Shown here in pieces: positions 21,534 through 33,900 of a stretch of 47,500 bases of DNA. Position 1 is the first letter of the stretch. Each line of letters begins with the position of its first letter. The position numbers and the translations under genes were made by a program. This DNA is from Symbiodinium natans (lineage: Eukaryota; Sar; Dinophyceae; Suessiales; Symbiodiniaceae). The notes under the pieces are model-generated. The model ran no database searches, was not told the DNA's origin, and saw only the letters and a list, made by a program, of their open reading frames with translations. Location: contig CAJNDS010002601.1 of NCBI GenBank assembly GCA_905221605.1, forward strand, positions 641,544 to 689,043, written 5' to 3'.

Positions 21534-21542
21534 CAGCATGTA
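21534..21542. repeat. Target site duplication, left copy
   Basis: CAGCATGTA, matching 23661-23669 at the other end of the 2.1-kb element. Confidence 0.7.
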
Positions 21543-21674
21543 CACGGGTAGGGGATCAAAAAAAAAATTATTTGGGATCAAAAAATAATTTATTTCTAGG
21601 CGGATCAAAAAAAAACTTATTTGGGATCAAAAAATAATTTACTTAAGGGTTCGAAGGCTTCTTGCAGGCGGAGC

Positions 21675-21980
21675 GGAGGCTGTAAACGCTCAGAAATGAA
21701 GCAGTTCTGCCGCTTCGCAAGCTCTAAATACCGAAAAAGCACAGCATTTATGCGGGAACTACTGAAAATATCAGCATTTCTGAGTTTCCAGAGAGGCTAC
21801 AGATATTGTATATTGCAGCAGTTCTGCGCTTTCAGAGGCTGGAAATACTGTACACTGCAGCATTTCTGAGTTTCCAGAGGCTGCAAATACTAAAAATAGC
21901 AGCATTTCTGCGATTTCAGAGGCTGGAAATACTGTAAATAGCAGCATTTCTGAGTTTGCAGAGGCTGCAAATCAATGCGG
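21675..21980 (+). repeat. Imperfect tandem repeat, period about 45 bp
   Basis: Units contain GCAGCATTTCTGAGTTTCCA and GAGGCTGCAAATACTG. Inside the 2.1-kb element; the ORFs here are by-products. Confidence 0.75.
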
Positions 21981-22029
21981 GCATCTTGGCATTAGAAGTT
22001 TCAAAAAAATGCGTATACTCTGAAGCATG

Positions 22030-22735
22030 TATATTCTGGCATAGTGTTGTGGAAATTCTTGTATACTATTGTATGACATTGTATATTCTTGCATATTATT
22101 GTACATTGTTGTCTATATTGTTGAGTATTCTTGTATTGCCTTGTATTTTCTTGTGTTTTTTGTACAATATTGCATATTATTGAATGTTATTGAATGTTTT
22201 TCAAATTCTTGTATATTGTTCTCTTTTTTTGTAGGTTACTGTATATTGTTGTATATTATTCAATTTTCTTTGTATGTTATTGCAGATTATTCTATATTAT
22301 AGTATATTATAGTATATTATTGTATATATTATTATTGTATATTATTGTATATTATTGTATATTATTGTCTACTATTGTATATCATTGTAATTTTGTACAC
22401 TGTTTTATATTGTTGTATGTCATTGTGTTTTTGTGTTTTCTATATTGCTGTACATTTTTTGTATATTTTTGAAAAATGTTTTATATATGGCTGTATCTTA
22501 TTGTATATTTTTGTATACTTTTGTATATTATTGTATACTGTTGTCTATTATTGAATATTATTGTCAATTACTGAAAATTATTCTAAGTTATTCTTTTTTA
22601 CGTGTATACTGCTGCAAATTCTTGTACATACTTGTACATTGTTGTATTCTTGTGTATTATTGTATATTGTTGCATCTTTTTGTAATATATTCTTGTATAC
22701 CACTGTATCTTATTGTGTCTTCATGTTTTACTGCA
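22030..22735 (+). repeat. AT-rich strand-asymmetric repeat (TTGTATATTA type)
   Basis: About 700 bp made of variants of TATTGTATATTATTGTA with T and G on one strand and hardly any C. All ORFs here are low-complexity and not genes. Confidence 0.85.
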
Positions 22736-23040
22736 AAAAAAGTGCTCGCATCATGGGATTGGAAGGATTCATGTGCTTTGAAGCAAGCTTGCCCGGACTA
22801 AGAAAGCAGCGGGGGGGTTGGGGGGGGCGCAGCCCCCCCCCATTTGCAAACACAACGTTCGCATCATTGGTTTGGAAAGGATATTCATATGCTTTGAAGC
22901 AAGCTTGCCCGGCTTTAAAAAACAGCGGGGGGTTTGAAGGGGGGGGCAGACCCCCCCCCCATTTGCAAACACAATGCTCGCATCATGGGTTTGGAAGGGA
23001 TTCATACGCGTTGAAGAAGCTTGCCCGGCGCCAAACAAAC
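22735..23040 (+). repeat. Tandem repeat, period about 118 bp, three units
   Basis: Each unit reads GCTCGCATCATGGG, then GAAGCAAGCTTGCCCGG, a G-run, a C-run (facing G/C tracts able to pair) and CATTTGCAAACACAA. The third unit is truncated. Confidence 0.8.
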
Positions 23041-23195
23041 AAGAAATATGCATTGTGTATTATGAATTCGATATCAAAAAGCAGCATATATACATATATG
23101 CTTTGCTATTTCGATTTTGTTATATGTTTAAGGTACTATACGATATTGTGTTCTATTCTACTCTATGCCACTATAATATTTTGTTATACTTTGTT

Positions 23196-23212
23196 TTAAT
23201 ATATACACACAC

Positions 23213-23244
<32 letters not shown>

Positions 23245-23245
23245 T
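23196..23245. repeat. AC/AT microsatellite
   Basis: Short run of ACAC followed by alternating AT. Confidence 0.8.
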
Positions 23246-23264
23246 ATAACATATGATGTTATGT

Positions 23265-23470
23265 TATGTTTCCTTTCCTGACCTTTCATTTCCTTTCCTT
23301 TCCTTCCTTCCTTCCTTCCTTGCTTCCTTGCTTCCTTGCTTCCTTGCTTCCTTGCTTCCTTGCTTCCTTGCTTCCTTGCTTCCTTGCTTCCTTGCTTCCT
23401 TCCTTCCTTCCTTCCTGCCTTCTCCCTCCCTCCCTCCTTTTCTCCCTCCCTCCCTCCCCTTCCCTCTCTC
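23265..23470 (+). repeat. CTTC/CTTG microsatellite
   Basis: Pyrimidine-rich tetranucleotide run TTCC, then about ten TTGCTTCC units, then CCCT. Explains the overlapping Leu/Pro/Ser-rich ORFs. Confidence 0.9.
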
Positions 23471-23600
23471 CGTCGGAAGAACAGAATAAAATATTTCTTG
23501 ATCCTAAAAAATTTTTTCTTGATCCTAAATAAATTTTTCCTCCCCTTCCCTCTCTCCGTCGGAAGAACAGAATAATTTATTTCTTGATCCTAAAAATTTT
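23455..23600 (+). repeat. 86-bp direct duplication in the right arm of the 2.1-kb element
   Basis: TCCCTCTCTCCGTCGGAAGA recurs 86 bp later with the adjoining GATCCTAAA units. Confidence 0.8.
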
Positions 23601-23660
23601 TTCTTGATCCTAAATAAATTTTTTCTTGATCCTAAATATTTTTTTTTTGATCCGCATCCC

Positions 23661-23669
23661 CAGCATGTA
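23661..23669. repeat. Target site duplication, right copy
   Basis: CAGCATGTA, matching 21534-21542. Confidence 0.7.
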
Positions 23670-24029
23670 GGGTTTAGGGTTTAGGGGCTTGGTGTTGAAA
23701 GAATTTCCTAGCTGCTTATCACTGAAGAGAGGTGTCGGCCATCGTTTGTTCCACTCTTAACTCTTACCTCTTTACTTAAACTCAATTTGTTCCTAAACCC
23801 TAAACCCTAAACCCTAAACCCTACTCTTTACCTTAAACTCAATTTGTTCAGGACCTTCCACACCCAGGCTGCCTAGTTTACCTCGCATCGGGGATTATAG
23901 GGATTAGGGATTCGGTAGGGACAACAGTTCAGAGTTCCAGAAGTCAAGGGACTAAAGGAGGGACCCTGATAGGGGACCTTAGGGGTGATGTAGGGGGATA
24001 TTTGGGGGCTAGAGGGACTTTGCAAGGTA

Positions 24030-24190
24030 CATGTAGGGGTTACTTGGAGGGTCGGAGGACTTAGTAAGTAGTTACCTAATAGAGTTTTAAGTAGGATAAC
24101 TCCTACTAGGGTCCCTTTTTAGGGTACTTATAAGTCAACTTACTATCTAGTTACTAAGTCCCCCGACCCTCCCAGTAGGGGAATAAGATT
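24030..24190. mobile_element. Palindromic element, single copy here
   Basis: GGAGGGTCGGAGGACTTAGT at the left pairs with ACTAAGTCCCCCGACCCTCC at the right; an inner AAGTAGGATAACTCCTACTA hairpin is present. Confidence 0.6.
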
Positions 24191-24461
24191 ACAGGTCCCT
24201 TCGAGGGTCCCCTCTTTGTACCCTTGAGCCATTGAGCCCCATGCCAAGTCTTCCCCCGGTATTGAACTCTATAGGGTTTAGGGTTTAGGGTTTAGGGTTT
24301 AGGGTTTGGGGTTTGGGGTTTAGGGTGTAGGGGTATAGGGTTTGCCCTCCGCAACGGGAAGCCGGAACTCCTTCGAACCCCCCTGGACCCTAGATCTAAA
24401 GCCCGGAACTCTAATCCGGACTTCCCAGAAAGCCTGAACCCCGAAGCCTTGGAAACTGCTT

Positions 24462-24520
24462 AGGCGAAGGCCGATTGTCTTCCAGCAAAACTTCTCGCCC
24501 AGAATGGCCTTCAGGCCTTC
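24462..24520 (-). CDS. Exon candidate
   Basis: Acceptor ATGCAG|G, frame EGLKAILGEKFCWKTIGLRL. Composition is protein-like; the donor is not settled and no family is recognised. Confidence 0.35.
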
Positions 24521-25035
24521 CTGCATCCATGCTGAGTTAGGAGCTTAAGGGGTGAGGGCTTAAGGATTTAGGGGGTTTACAGGGGGTCCAGGGGTTTAGT
24601 GTTTAGGAGCCTGGGGGTTTGGGGGGCCAAGGATTTTGGGGTTTAGGGTGTAGGCCTGTAGGCTCGAGGACGTACCTGGAATCCTACCAACAACTAGGAA
24701 AATCGTCTTTCACAGTTACTCCACAAACAAGCAACTATAGTGGGCTCTTGGGCCCTTAAACCCAGAGCCCTGCCCGGAGGTACCGGTCCCTCTGAAGAGG
24801 GCGCCCTTGGAGCCTTACTTGGAGGTTCATGGTACTTCTTAACCAATTACAACTGTCCACAGAACCCACTTATGAGCCCCGTAAGTGCCGAATATGGCTA
24901 TAGGTACAGTTACCCTAAACCCTAAACCCTAAACCCTAAACCCTGTTGGCTAAACAAGTACGGTGGGACTTTGTGTTAGGGAAAGTTCTTGAAGCAAGAA
25001 ACTAGACTCTCGATTTGGAAAAATATATTGAGGGC

Positions 25036-25068
25036 CTCGATGGCCTCCCTAACTTGCAGCCCCTCCAG
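25036..25068 (-). CDS. Exon candidate
   Basis: Acceptor CTAAAG|C at the array edge, frame LEGLQVREAIE to a GAG|GC donor; the frame stays open to about 24985 (ALNIFFQIESLVSC). Exon-type array setting, just 3' of SGNH-1, so it is either its tail or the next gene. Confidence 0.4.
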
Positions 25069-25439
25069 CTTTAGGGTTTAGGGTTTAGGGTTTAGGGTTC
25101 AGGGTTTAGGGTTCAGGGTTCAGGGTTTAGGGTTTAGGGTTTAGGGTTCAGGGTTTAGGGTTTAGGGTTCAGGGTTTAGGGTTTAGGGTTTAGGGTTTAG
25201 GGTTTAGGGTTTAGGGGCTGGAAAGCTGGAGGGCTGGGAGGGCTGGAGGGCTCAAAGGGTTGGTCAGGGTTGAAGAAGAAGTGTTTTCAAGACTCTTACC
25301 TCAAACCTAACTTTCTTCACAACTCTGCCTAATTGAGAGATGTCCGAGACTCTGGTGGACCTTTGAACCTTTCTTATGATAAGTTTTGACCATACCATTA
25401 AACCCTAAACCCTAAACCCTAAGCCCCCCCCCCAGAGGC

Positions 25440-25505
25440 ATCGTCATTTTTCCGAACCCTTCGCCGCTGCGCAGCTGCGCCAGCTGCGGGGACAGGAGCT
25501 GGGCA
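25440..25505 (-). CDS. SGNH-1 exon l, C-terminal helix
   Basis: GLAQLLSPQLAQLRSGEGFG follows exon k as LGEGLAQLL, the usual helix after block V. Acceptor GGTCAG|G. The plus strand is also open here, but homology favours minus. A stop follows in the left array. Confidence 0.6.
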
Positions 25506-27898
25506 AGACCCTGACCTGTTCGCGGTTGAGGTTTAGGGTTTAGGGTTTAGGGTTTAGGCTTTACGGTTTAGGGTTTAGGCCTTAGGCTTTAGGGCTTTGG
25601 GATAGACCCCAAATAGTCGGATCCCCGTTTAAGAAGGACCCCAATAAGGCACCTCCTTATTTCCCAAGATAGGGGGTACCTCTTTTCGACCCCCAAAAAG
25701 AACAGAATCCCTTAAAGGGACCCCCAAAACGGGTACCCCTATTTTCGGAAACCCGGTTTAGGAGTTTAGGGAGTTTTAAGGGATGTGGGAGGGGATGGAC
25801 GTGAGGAGGTGTGACAACCGAAGCTCAAAGCTAGCAGGTGATTCAAGGGCTCCAGGGTTTCTGATTTAGAGTGGAATTAAAGTTCAAGGGTAACTTAGTA
25901 CCCCATGTACGAGCATATATTCATCAAAAGGGTCCGCAGTTTGGGGTTTAGGGTTTGAATGAGGTCTACAGTTGCGAACTATAGGTCTAGGGTTTAGGGT
26001 TTAGGGTTCAAGCAGGGTTCAGGTCTGCGGGCTCAGGGTTCGGGGTATAGGACCCCTACAATAGTCCCTGAGGCACTCAACGCCTCACTCTGTTCCCTTG
26101 AGCCCTAGACCGTGACACCTTAGAAATCCTGTACAGACTCTTATGAGTTTAGGGTTTAGGGTTTAGGGTTTAGGGTTTAGGGTTTAGGGTTTAGGGTTTA
26201 GGGTTTAGGGTTTAGGGTTTAGGGTTTAGGGTTTAGGGTTTAGGGTTTAGGGAGCCTTATAGGCTTTATGAGCGTTCTGAAGCCCAAAAGCCACAACCCG
26301 CCCTAGTACGCTGTATCTCTACAAGCCCGACCCCCTATCTCCACATAAAACCCTAAACAAACCCCAAGCCCCAAACCCTAAACCCTCAAACCTAAACCCT
26401 ATAAAACTATAAAACCCTAAAACCCTAAAACCCTAAAACCCTAAAACCTAAAACCCTAAAACCCTAAAACCCTAAACCCTAAAACCCTAAACCCTAAAAC
26501 CCTAAAACCCTAAAACCCTAAAACCCTAAAACCCTAAACCCTAAACCCTAAACCCTAAAACCCTAACCCTAAACAACCCCCCCCCCCCCCCCCCCCGCAC
26601 ATGCGTACCCTCGCCTAGGGTCTGCGACCCGCGACGGGAGAAGTGAAGTCCATCCGGCTCCCAGTTCCTCAGTTGTCTGGCCGTAAACCCTAAACCCTAA
26701 ACCTTGGGTTTAGGGTTTTGGGGTGTATAGGGCTTAAACCCTAAACCCTAAACCCTAAACCCTAAACCCTAAACCCTAAACCCTAAACCCTAAACCTTTA
26801 GGGTTACCGTGGGGCTTTGGGGCTTGATCGGGGACCCGCAAAAGCCCTGAACCAACCTCAGGACTGAGAGCTCACTGTCTCGCGAGAAGGGAAGCAGATC
26901 GGCTGTCCTGAGCTTCGTTCGGCTTCGGACTTCGTTGCACATTATTCCTACTTTGGAGTAGACCCTGGAGACAAGTATATAGTTTGTAGGTAGAAGTAGC
27001 TATAGAATCCAGAAGCATAAGAGTCTTAAAGTATATTACTCCGAAACCCAGTCAATATGAGTCTTCCATTCACGGCTGTCACTACATCACGGTACTTCCG
27101 GTTCAGGCTCAGGGTTTTAGGCTTTTTTGATGTTGGCTGATGCTTCCTTGAAAAGGCACTTCTGCGGGAAAAAGACGGGGGTTCTCGGCCCTACACCCAA
27201 CTCATCCTTTCGGACGATATATAGACCCCAAACCCTATGAAGCCCAACGCACAAACCGATTTACCTGGAACCCTGGCCCGTAACCCGATAAACCCCTAAA
27301 CCTTCAGCCCCAAACCGTGAGGCCCGCCCACTCTGAAAAGCCCGCCATCCAAAAACTTCACGCGAACCGCTAAATCCCTAGACCCTGAACCCTAAGCCCC
27401 GAAACCCTAAACCCTAAACCCCCCCCCATAAGCAACAGCTGAATCTCCAATATCTTGCAAAGCAGCTCTACATAGGACACCATGGGCTGCTCCTCCGCAA
27501 AAGCCTCTTCGCAGATGGCTTGGGCGCGCAGCCCGACCCCATACCGTGTTTAGGGTTTAGGGTTTAAAAGGTTTAGCACCTCGGAAGCCCCAAATAAGGC
27601 CTCAATAATAGAGGTCAGAACCCTGATAAGCCCTAAAAACCCATAGGCCCTACACCCTGACCCCTACAGGGTGGGGCCCCCTTACTATACTAACTGTAGT
27701 TAAGGGACTTATAACCTAAATTAGGGTCCTTATAACCCAATTTAGGGCCCTTATAACTCTACTTATAACTAGGGGGCCCCACCCTGTACAAACCCTAGGC
27801 TTAAACCCCAAGTCCTCAATGCCTGGAGGTTTCCCAGGTTGCAGCAGGGCGTGCTGTGCTTGAGTTCCCTCAATCTATCTTAGCCTTGAACCCAAATC

Positions 27899-27946
<48 letters not shown>

Positions 27947-30900
27947 ACCCTAACCCTAAAAACCCTAAACCCTAAACCCCTAACCCTAAACCCTAAACCC
28001 TAAACCCAAAAAAAACACTCTGAAAACTGTTCCTACGGGAACGTACACAACATAACATATCCCCCTGGACAACCTGGCCTCTCAACCCCTGTACACACCT
28101 ATGATTTGGGATGTTCCCCCTTATACTACAGTCCTTAATAAGGACTATAGTACACCCCATTTCAATCCCTATTAAGGACTGCTAGTATAAGAGGGAAAAT
28201 CCCAACCTATATGATAGCAAAAAGCCCTCGACCAAAAACCTCCAAAAACCAGAGCCCCTAAAACCCCCTAACATCTCCAAAGCCCCTACCGCTAAAACTC
28301 TGAAACGCCGAAAAACCTCCCCCTCCCTCCCCACTCCCACCGACCCAAACCCTAAACCCTAAACCCTAACCCCTAAACCCGAAACCCTAAAGCCCAAGGC
28401 GACCCCTGAAACCCTAAACCCTAAACCCTAAGCCCTAAAACCTAATTAAACCCAAAACCCAAAACCCTAAACCCTAAACCCTAAAACCCTAAACCCTAAA
28501 CCCTAAACCCTAAAACCCTAAACCAGGCCTGGAGACCCTCGTTGACGTCCTGGCGGCACTCCGCCAAATCTTCGAAGCGCTGCAGCGCGCCGCCTTTCGA
28601 TGCGCTTAGGGTTTAGGGTTTAGGGTTTAGGGTTTAGGGTTTAGGGTTTAGGGTTTAGGGTTTCGGGTTTAGGGTTTAGGGGTTAGGGGTTAGGGTTTAG
28701 GGTTGGAGGAGCGCAGGGCTTTAGGGATTAGGGGTTGTAAGTTTTGGGGTTTACGGTTTAATTAAGTTTTAGGGTTTTGGTTTAGGGTTGCGGGTTTAAA
28801 GCTTGAGGGTTTCGGGGTTTTGGTTTAGGGTGTAAGTCTAGGGAGTTAGGCAATCTGTCCTTAGGCTGGCTGAGGGGTTTTGGGAGGCATCGCAGGGTTC
28901 TTACGCTCTGTACGGTCTAGGGGTTTAGGAGGGTTTAGGAGGGCTAAGGAGGGTTCAGGTTCAGGATTTACAAGGCTCGGGGTCTGGGTTCAGCAGTCGG
29001 CCCCAACAGCGCACACAGCCCATGAAAGGCAAGATGAACACCTAGAGGCACCTAAACCTCTTAAAAACCTTGAGCCCTAAACCCTCTTCAACCAAAACCC
29101 TAGGCAAGCAGCAACGTACTGTGGCTAAGTTCGTACCAGACAGGCTCTGAACCATAGGCCCACCCGAACTATGCGGCTGAGAGGCTGGGGGGTACGGACA
29201 AGGCGACCGAAGGGGTACCAACCCGGTGGCACTCTGAATGGATGCTCCTTGGCAGGAGTGAAGGCGTTAGGGTTGTACTTCCCTGACGTAGGGACGCAGG
29301 GCCAGCAAACTGCCGAAAGCTAATTTGGATGCGAGGAAGTAGGACTGCTGAAGGAATACCAAACTCTCTATCTTCGTTGCTTCGGTCGCGGCGCTACATC
29401 CACATATATAAGGGAGGATGGGGGACAGGGGTCGTCCTGTCTTGGAGTGCCTCTGAGGTACCCCCTGATGAAAAACAACCTTGTGCAAGATCATCTCAGA
29501 CAGATTTGAGACGTAGAGCAGCTCGCATATGCCAAGGTCGACAAGTGGTGATCGCCGTATCGTGCCAGAAACATCGTGGCAAAAACCGTGCACATCTGCA
29601 AGCCACAAGTAAGGCTTTGAAAGACACGAAGTTACATGGCCCCTTCACATGGGCCCTTTATTGGGAAACCCCTATGTACCCCTTATATACCTATAACACC
29701 CAAGGGCCTATACTTCAGAACCCTTTACGAAAGGCAAGGGACCATATGAGGGGACCATGTAACCTCCCTAAGAGTCTAGCCGATCCCTACACCCTTTGCA
29801 ATGTGCCCCCTGGAGCCTGCGCGAACAGACACTGACGAGCAAGTCTCTGCTGTTCCCCTAAGGGTAAATGCACCTTAACAGGAATGTTTGGGCTAAACCC
29901 TAAACCCTAAACCCTAAACCCTAACCCTAAACCCTAAACCCTAAACCCTAAACCCTAAACCCTAAACCCTAAACCCTAAACCCTAAACCCTAAACCGCAC
30001 GGACTTTGAGGCCCAAGTATATCAGAATAAGGTACATGGGCCCCCAGGGTTCCCATAACCCTAAACCCTAAACCCTAAACCCTAAACCCTAAACCCTAAA
30101 CCCTAAACCCTAAACCCTAAACCCTAAACCCTAAACCCTAAACCGACCGTAAGGGTTCCCATTGCCAAGGGTCTTTATTGCGTCGACGATGTCAGGGGCA
30201 TCGAACCGTGACAGGTCATTCCTTGACCCCAGGGAGTCCATATGTATAGGAATCATCAGGGAAATAGGGGGTTTAGGGTTTAGGGTTTAGGGTTTAGGGT
30301 TTAGGGTTCAGGGTTTAGGGTTCAGGGTTCAGGATTTAGGGTTTAGGTATGGGTTTCACCGCTTGTGTCGTGAAAGCAACATGCACCCAACATCTCGCAG
30401 ACGGTTATGAGTGCACGTGTATAGATCCTGGCCACAAGGGCTTAGCGCCATAAACCCTAAATTCCTGAACTCCCAAGCATGAAAACACCTCAACGCCCAA
30501 GCACCTAAACCTCTAAAATCCTCTAAAACACATCAACCCTCAAAACTCCCAAAGCCCCTGCACTCCAAAAACATCGACACTCCGAAACGCTTAAAACCCA
30601 TAAACGCCTTAACTCCCAAAACCCAAAACGCCTAACGCCCCTAACGCCCTAAAACCCAAAACCCTAATCCCTAAACACTGAAACCCTAAACCCCAAATCC
30701 CTAAACCCTGAAACCCTAAACCCTAAAACCCAAAACCCTAATCCCTAAACCCTGAAACCGTAAACCCTACGTCCAGCGAGTCAGCCAGACCACGTGCCAA
30801 GCATGACGCAGGCCAGGTCAAAGGGGCCCTTCTCTTCGAGCAGCCTTGAACAACATGGAGTTTAGGGTTCAGGGTTTAGGGTTTAGGGTTTAGGACAACA

Positions 30901-33900
30901 TCACGTTTTAGAGTTTAGGGTGGGACATTTGGAGGGGACCTGGGAGGTTTAGGTTTACTGTAGGGAGCGAGTTCAGGTGGTTTCAGGGCTTTAGGGTTTG
31001 GAGTTTAGGCATGAAAGGGGTTGACGGAATTTGGCGGTCTAGCACGGCTTAGGTTGGAATTTTCCCCCTCCTACTTAATAGGGATGACAATAGGGGTGGT
31101 ACTAGAATCCCTATGAAGGACGGTTCGTAGAAGGGGGAACATCCCGAGGCTTAGGGGAAGAGGGGCTGTGTCGGGGCGAGGGGACAGAGGCCCCCAAGCC
31201 CTCACGCCCTAAACCCTAAACCCTAAACCCTAAGCCCTAAACCCTAAATCCTAAACCCTAAATAAACCCTAAACCCACCCCGACCGTATGAATCTATGAG
31301 CCCCAAGCCCTAAGCACCCTACCCTAAGACACTCCAAGCACTCCAAACCGCAAAGCCCTTAGCGCCCTTGAACCCTAAGCCCTAAATCCCAAACCCGAAA
31401 CCCTAAACCCTACACCCTACACCCTGAACCCTAAACCCCACACCCCAAACCCCAAACCCTAAACCCTACACCCTAAACCCTAGGGTTTAGGGTGTAGGGT
31501 GTAGGGTTTAGGGCTTAGGGTTTAGGGTTTTCAGGGTTTAGGGTTGACTAACCCCCAAACCCCTGCAGAGTTTGTGGTTTAGGGTTTAAAGGCTCAAAAA
31601 GGCAAACCAAAACAAGAAACAAACCCAAGAGCCGGCCTGCGGATTCCCGGGCCATGGCGCAAAACCGCATCTCGGATCCTGAGGCTCGAGAGTTCTACTC
31701 AGGGTTAAGGGTTTAGGGTTTAGGGTTTAGGGTCTAGGGATTAGGATTAAGGGTTTAGGGTTTAGGCCTCGACGTCACCGCAGGCGGCGGCTGCTGCCAA
31801 AGTGGCTTCGGTCGGTGGGTGGTCAATTTTCGGGTTTTTGGGGTGTCGGGTATCTTCGGTCTCTGATGCGGCAGGCTTCAGGGTTCTAGGGTTAAGGCTT
31901 TAGGGATTTGGGCAGGGTTCTTCTGGAAGGCTTTAAGAAGCACACCTCCAAGCTGTGTGGCCCCCAGGCCCGACACCTCAGCCCCTGCAGTCCTAAGCCC
32001 CAAAGGCTAAATCCTAAAGTCTACACCCTTGTAAGCCCTAAACCCTAAACCCTAAACCCTAAACCCTAAACCCTAAACCCTAACCCCTAAACCCTAAACA
32101 TCATCCCCTCAACCCTCAGCCGAATATACCCTGTTATATGAAATACCCTGTTATATAACCTACCTCGCAAACGCTATGAACCATGAGTCCCTCAGCCCTA
32201 AAAACCAGCCATAGCACGCCCCTAAACCCCATAAACCCTAATGAAGCAATCCTAGTAGCCCCAATTAAGCCCCCAAGCCCTAAACCCTAAACCCTAAATT
32301 ACAAACCCTGAACCCTAAACAACCCCCCAAAGCCCCCAAACCTTCTGCGCAGGATCTTTGCCGAGTTCACCTTGGATGACAGCTGCATTGCTGTTAGGCC
32401 GCTGAGACCGCAGACCCAGAGCCTTGGGACCCAGATTGGCGACTTACATGCTGCACAGGGTTTCGGGTTTAGGGTTTAGGGTTTGGGGTTTAGGGTTTAG
32501 GGTTTAGGGTTTGGGGTTTAGGGCTTAGGGTTTAGGGTTTGGGGGCAGGGGCGGGGGGGGGGGGGGGGCACATTTAGGCGCCTTATGATGGTTGATAGAG
32601 CTCATAGGGCTTCATGGCGCTCATCCCTCACATGAACCCAGATTTGGTTTCAGGGTTGGAAGTTAACGTCGACTTGCGGGGGCTTGGTGCATCCTTCAAC
32701 CAGATCCATCGAAAAGAGGGAAGAACATGATCCTCCATCCTTGTTCGGACAGGCAATTCCCTAAACCCTAAACCCTAAACCCTAAACCCTAAACCCTAAA
32801 CCCTAAACCCTAAACCCTAAACCCTAAATGCATCAGCACGAAGCGTTGACATTCAACAGTACACAACCCGGAGGCCCCTGTTGAACTCCGCAAAAGCATT
32901 TCGCTCATGAAGGCCTATGCCGCGGCTCATTCCTGAGCCACAGTGCCCCAGCGCTAACCCAAAACCCTAAACCCTAAACCCGAAACCCTAACTCCAAGTT
33001 GAGGTGGTTCATGTTTGCAGTACGATGAGATCCCTGAGCATGATCTGCCGGTCGATCATGATCAACGCACATGAAGTAGGGTTTATATTTCTTGTACCCC
33101 CCAAAATGACACCCGATGTACACACTCACCAATATTAAAAAGGAACCTTATGTACACACTCACCAAAAACAGAAATATCAACCCTCCTTCACATAAATGT
33201 CGCGACTCACATGAACCCAGATTAGGGTTGGGAGTGACAGTCACCTTGCGGAGTCTTGGTCTGAGCCACTTGGGTTAGGGTTTAGGGTTTAGGGTTTAGG
33301 GTTTAGGGCTTGGGGTTTAGGGTAGGGTTTAGGGTTTAGGGTTTAGGGTTTAGGGTTTAGGGTTTAGGGTTTAGGGTTTAGGGTTTAGGGTTTAGGGTTT
33401 AGGGTTTAGGGTTTAGGGTTTAGGGTTTAGGGTTTAGGGTTTAGGGTTTAGGGTTTAGGGTTTAGGTTTAAGGGTTTAGGGTTTAGGGTTTAGGGTTTAG
33501 GGTTTAGGGTTTAGGGTTTAGGGTTTAGGGTTTGGGGTTTGGGTTTTGGGTTTAGGGTTTAGGGTTTGGGGTTTGGGGTTTGGGGTTTGGGGTTTTAGGG
33601 GCCTGGGGCTTCCAAGGGCTTGCCAGGAGCGTCAGCTGAGGGCTTGCCGGGAATTCGGGTGCAGGGTCGAAGCTTCGGAATGCTTAGGGTTTGTTGGACT
33701 GTTATAGGGGGTTTAGGGTTTAGGGTTTAGGGTTTTTGGGGGGGTGCTTGAGGTTCAAAGGAGTTCAGGAGTTTTAGAATCCGAGCAGCTCGTTGGGCGG
33801 GCCCAGCTGGGCTACTTGGCCGAAGGTTTCCGCATAAGGAGCAAACCTGTGTAGCGAACGGTCTCATAGAGCCGCCGAGACTGGGTGGGGTTTAGGGTTT

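Larger units (their letters stand above)
21543..23660. mobile_element. 2.1-kb inverted-repeat (foldback/MULE-like) element with 9-bp target duplication
   Basis: The nonamer CAGCATGTA flanks the element exactly (21534-21542 and 23661-23669). Both ends carry A/T-rich inverted repeats built of short direct units: left GGATCAAAAAAAAAATTATT, right its near complement ending TTTTTTTTTTGATCC, each with three or four GATC-A/T subunits (about 21553-21650 and 23485-23655). The inside holds only tandem repeats and no transposase. A 9-bp duplication with long terminal inverted repeats fits non-autonomous Mutator-like elements; foldback elements are the alternative. Confidence 0.75.

Noticed and set aside
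22030-23600. Overlapping ORFs rich in Tyr/Leu/Ile or Leu/Pro/Ser
   Set aside because: They are translations of the TTGTATATTA, 118-bp and CTTC repeats in several frames at once.
29329-29835. 168-codon plus ORF and its 113-codon antisense partner
   Set aside because: The plus ORF runs through a palindromic element. The antisense frame has some protein-like parts but no recognisable domain or splice context.
32860-32935. Minus frame GHCGSGMSRGIGLHERNAFA as block II of SGNH-1
   Set aside because: A much better block II (LWVCGLSGLTAMQ) with a GT donor lies at 32371-32422.
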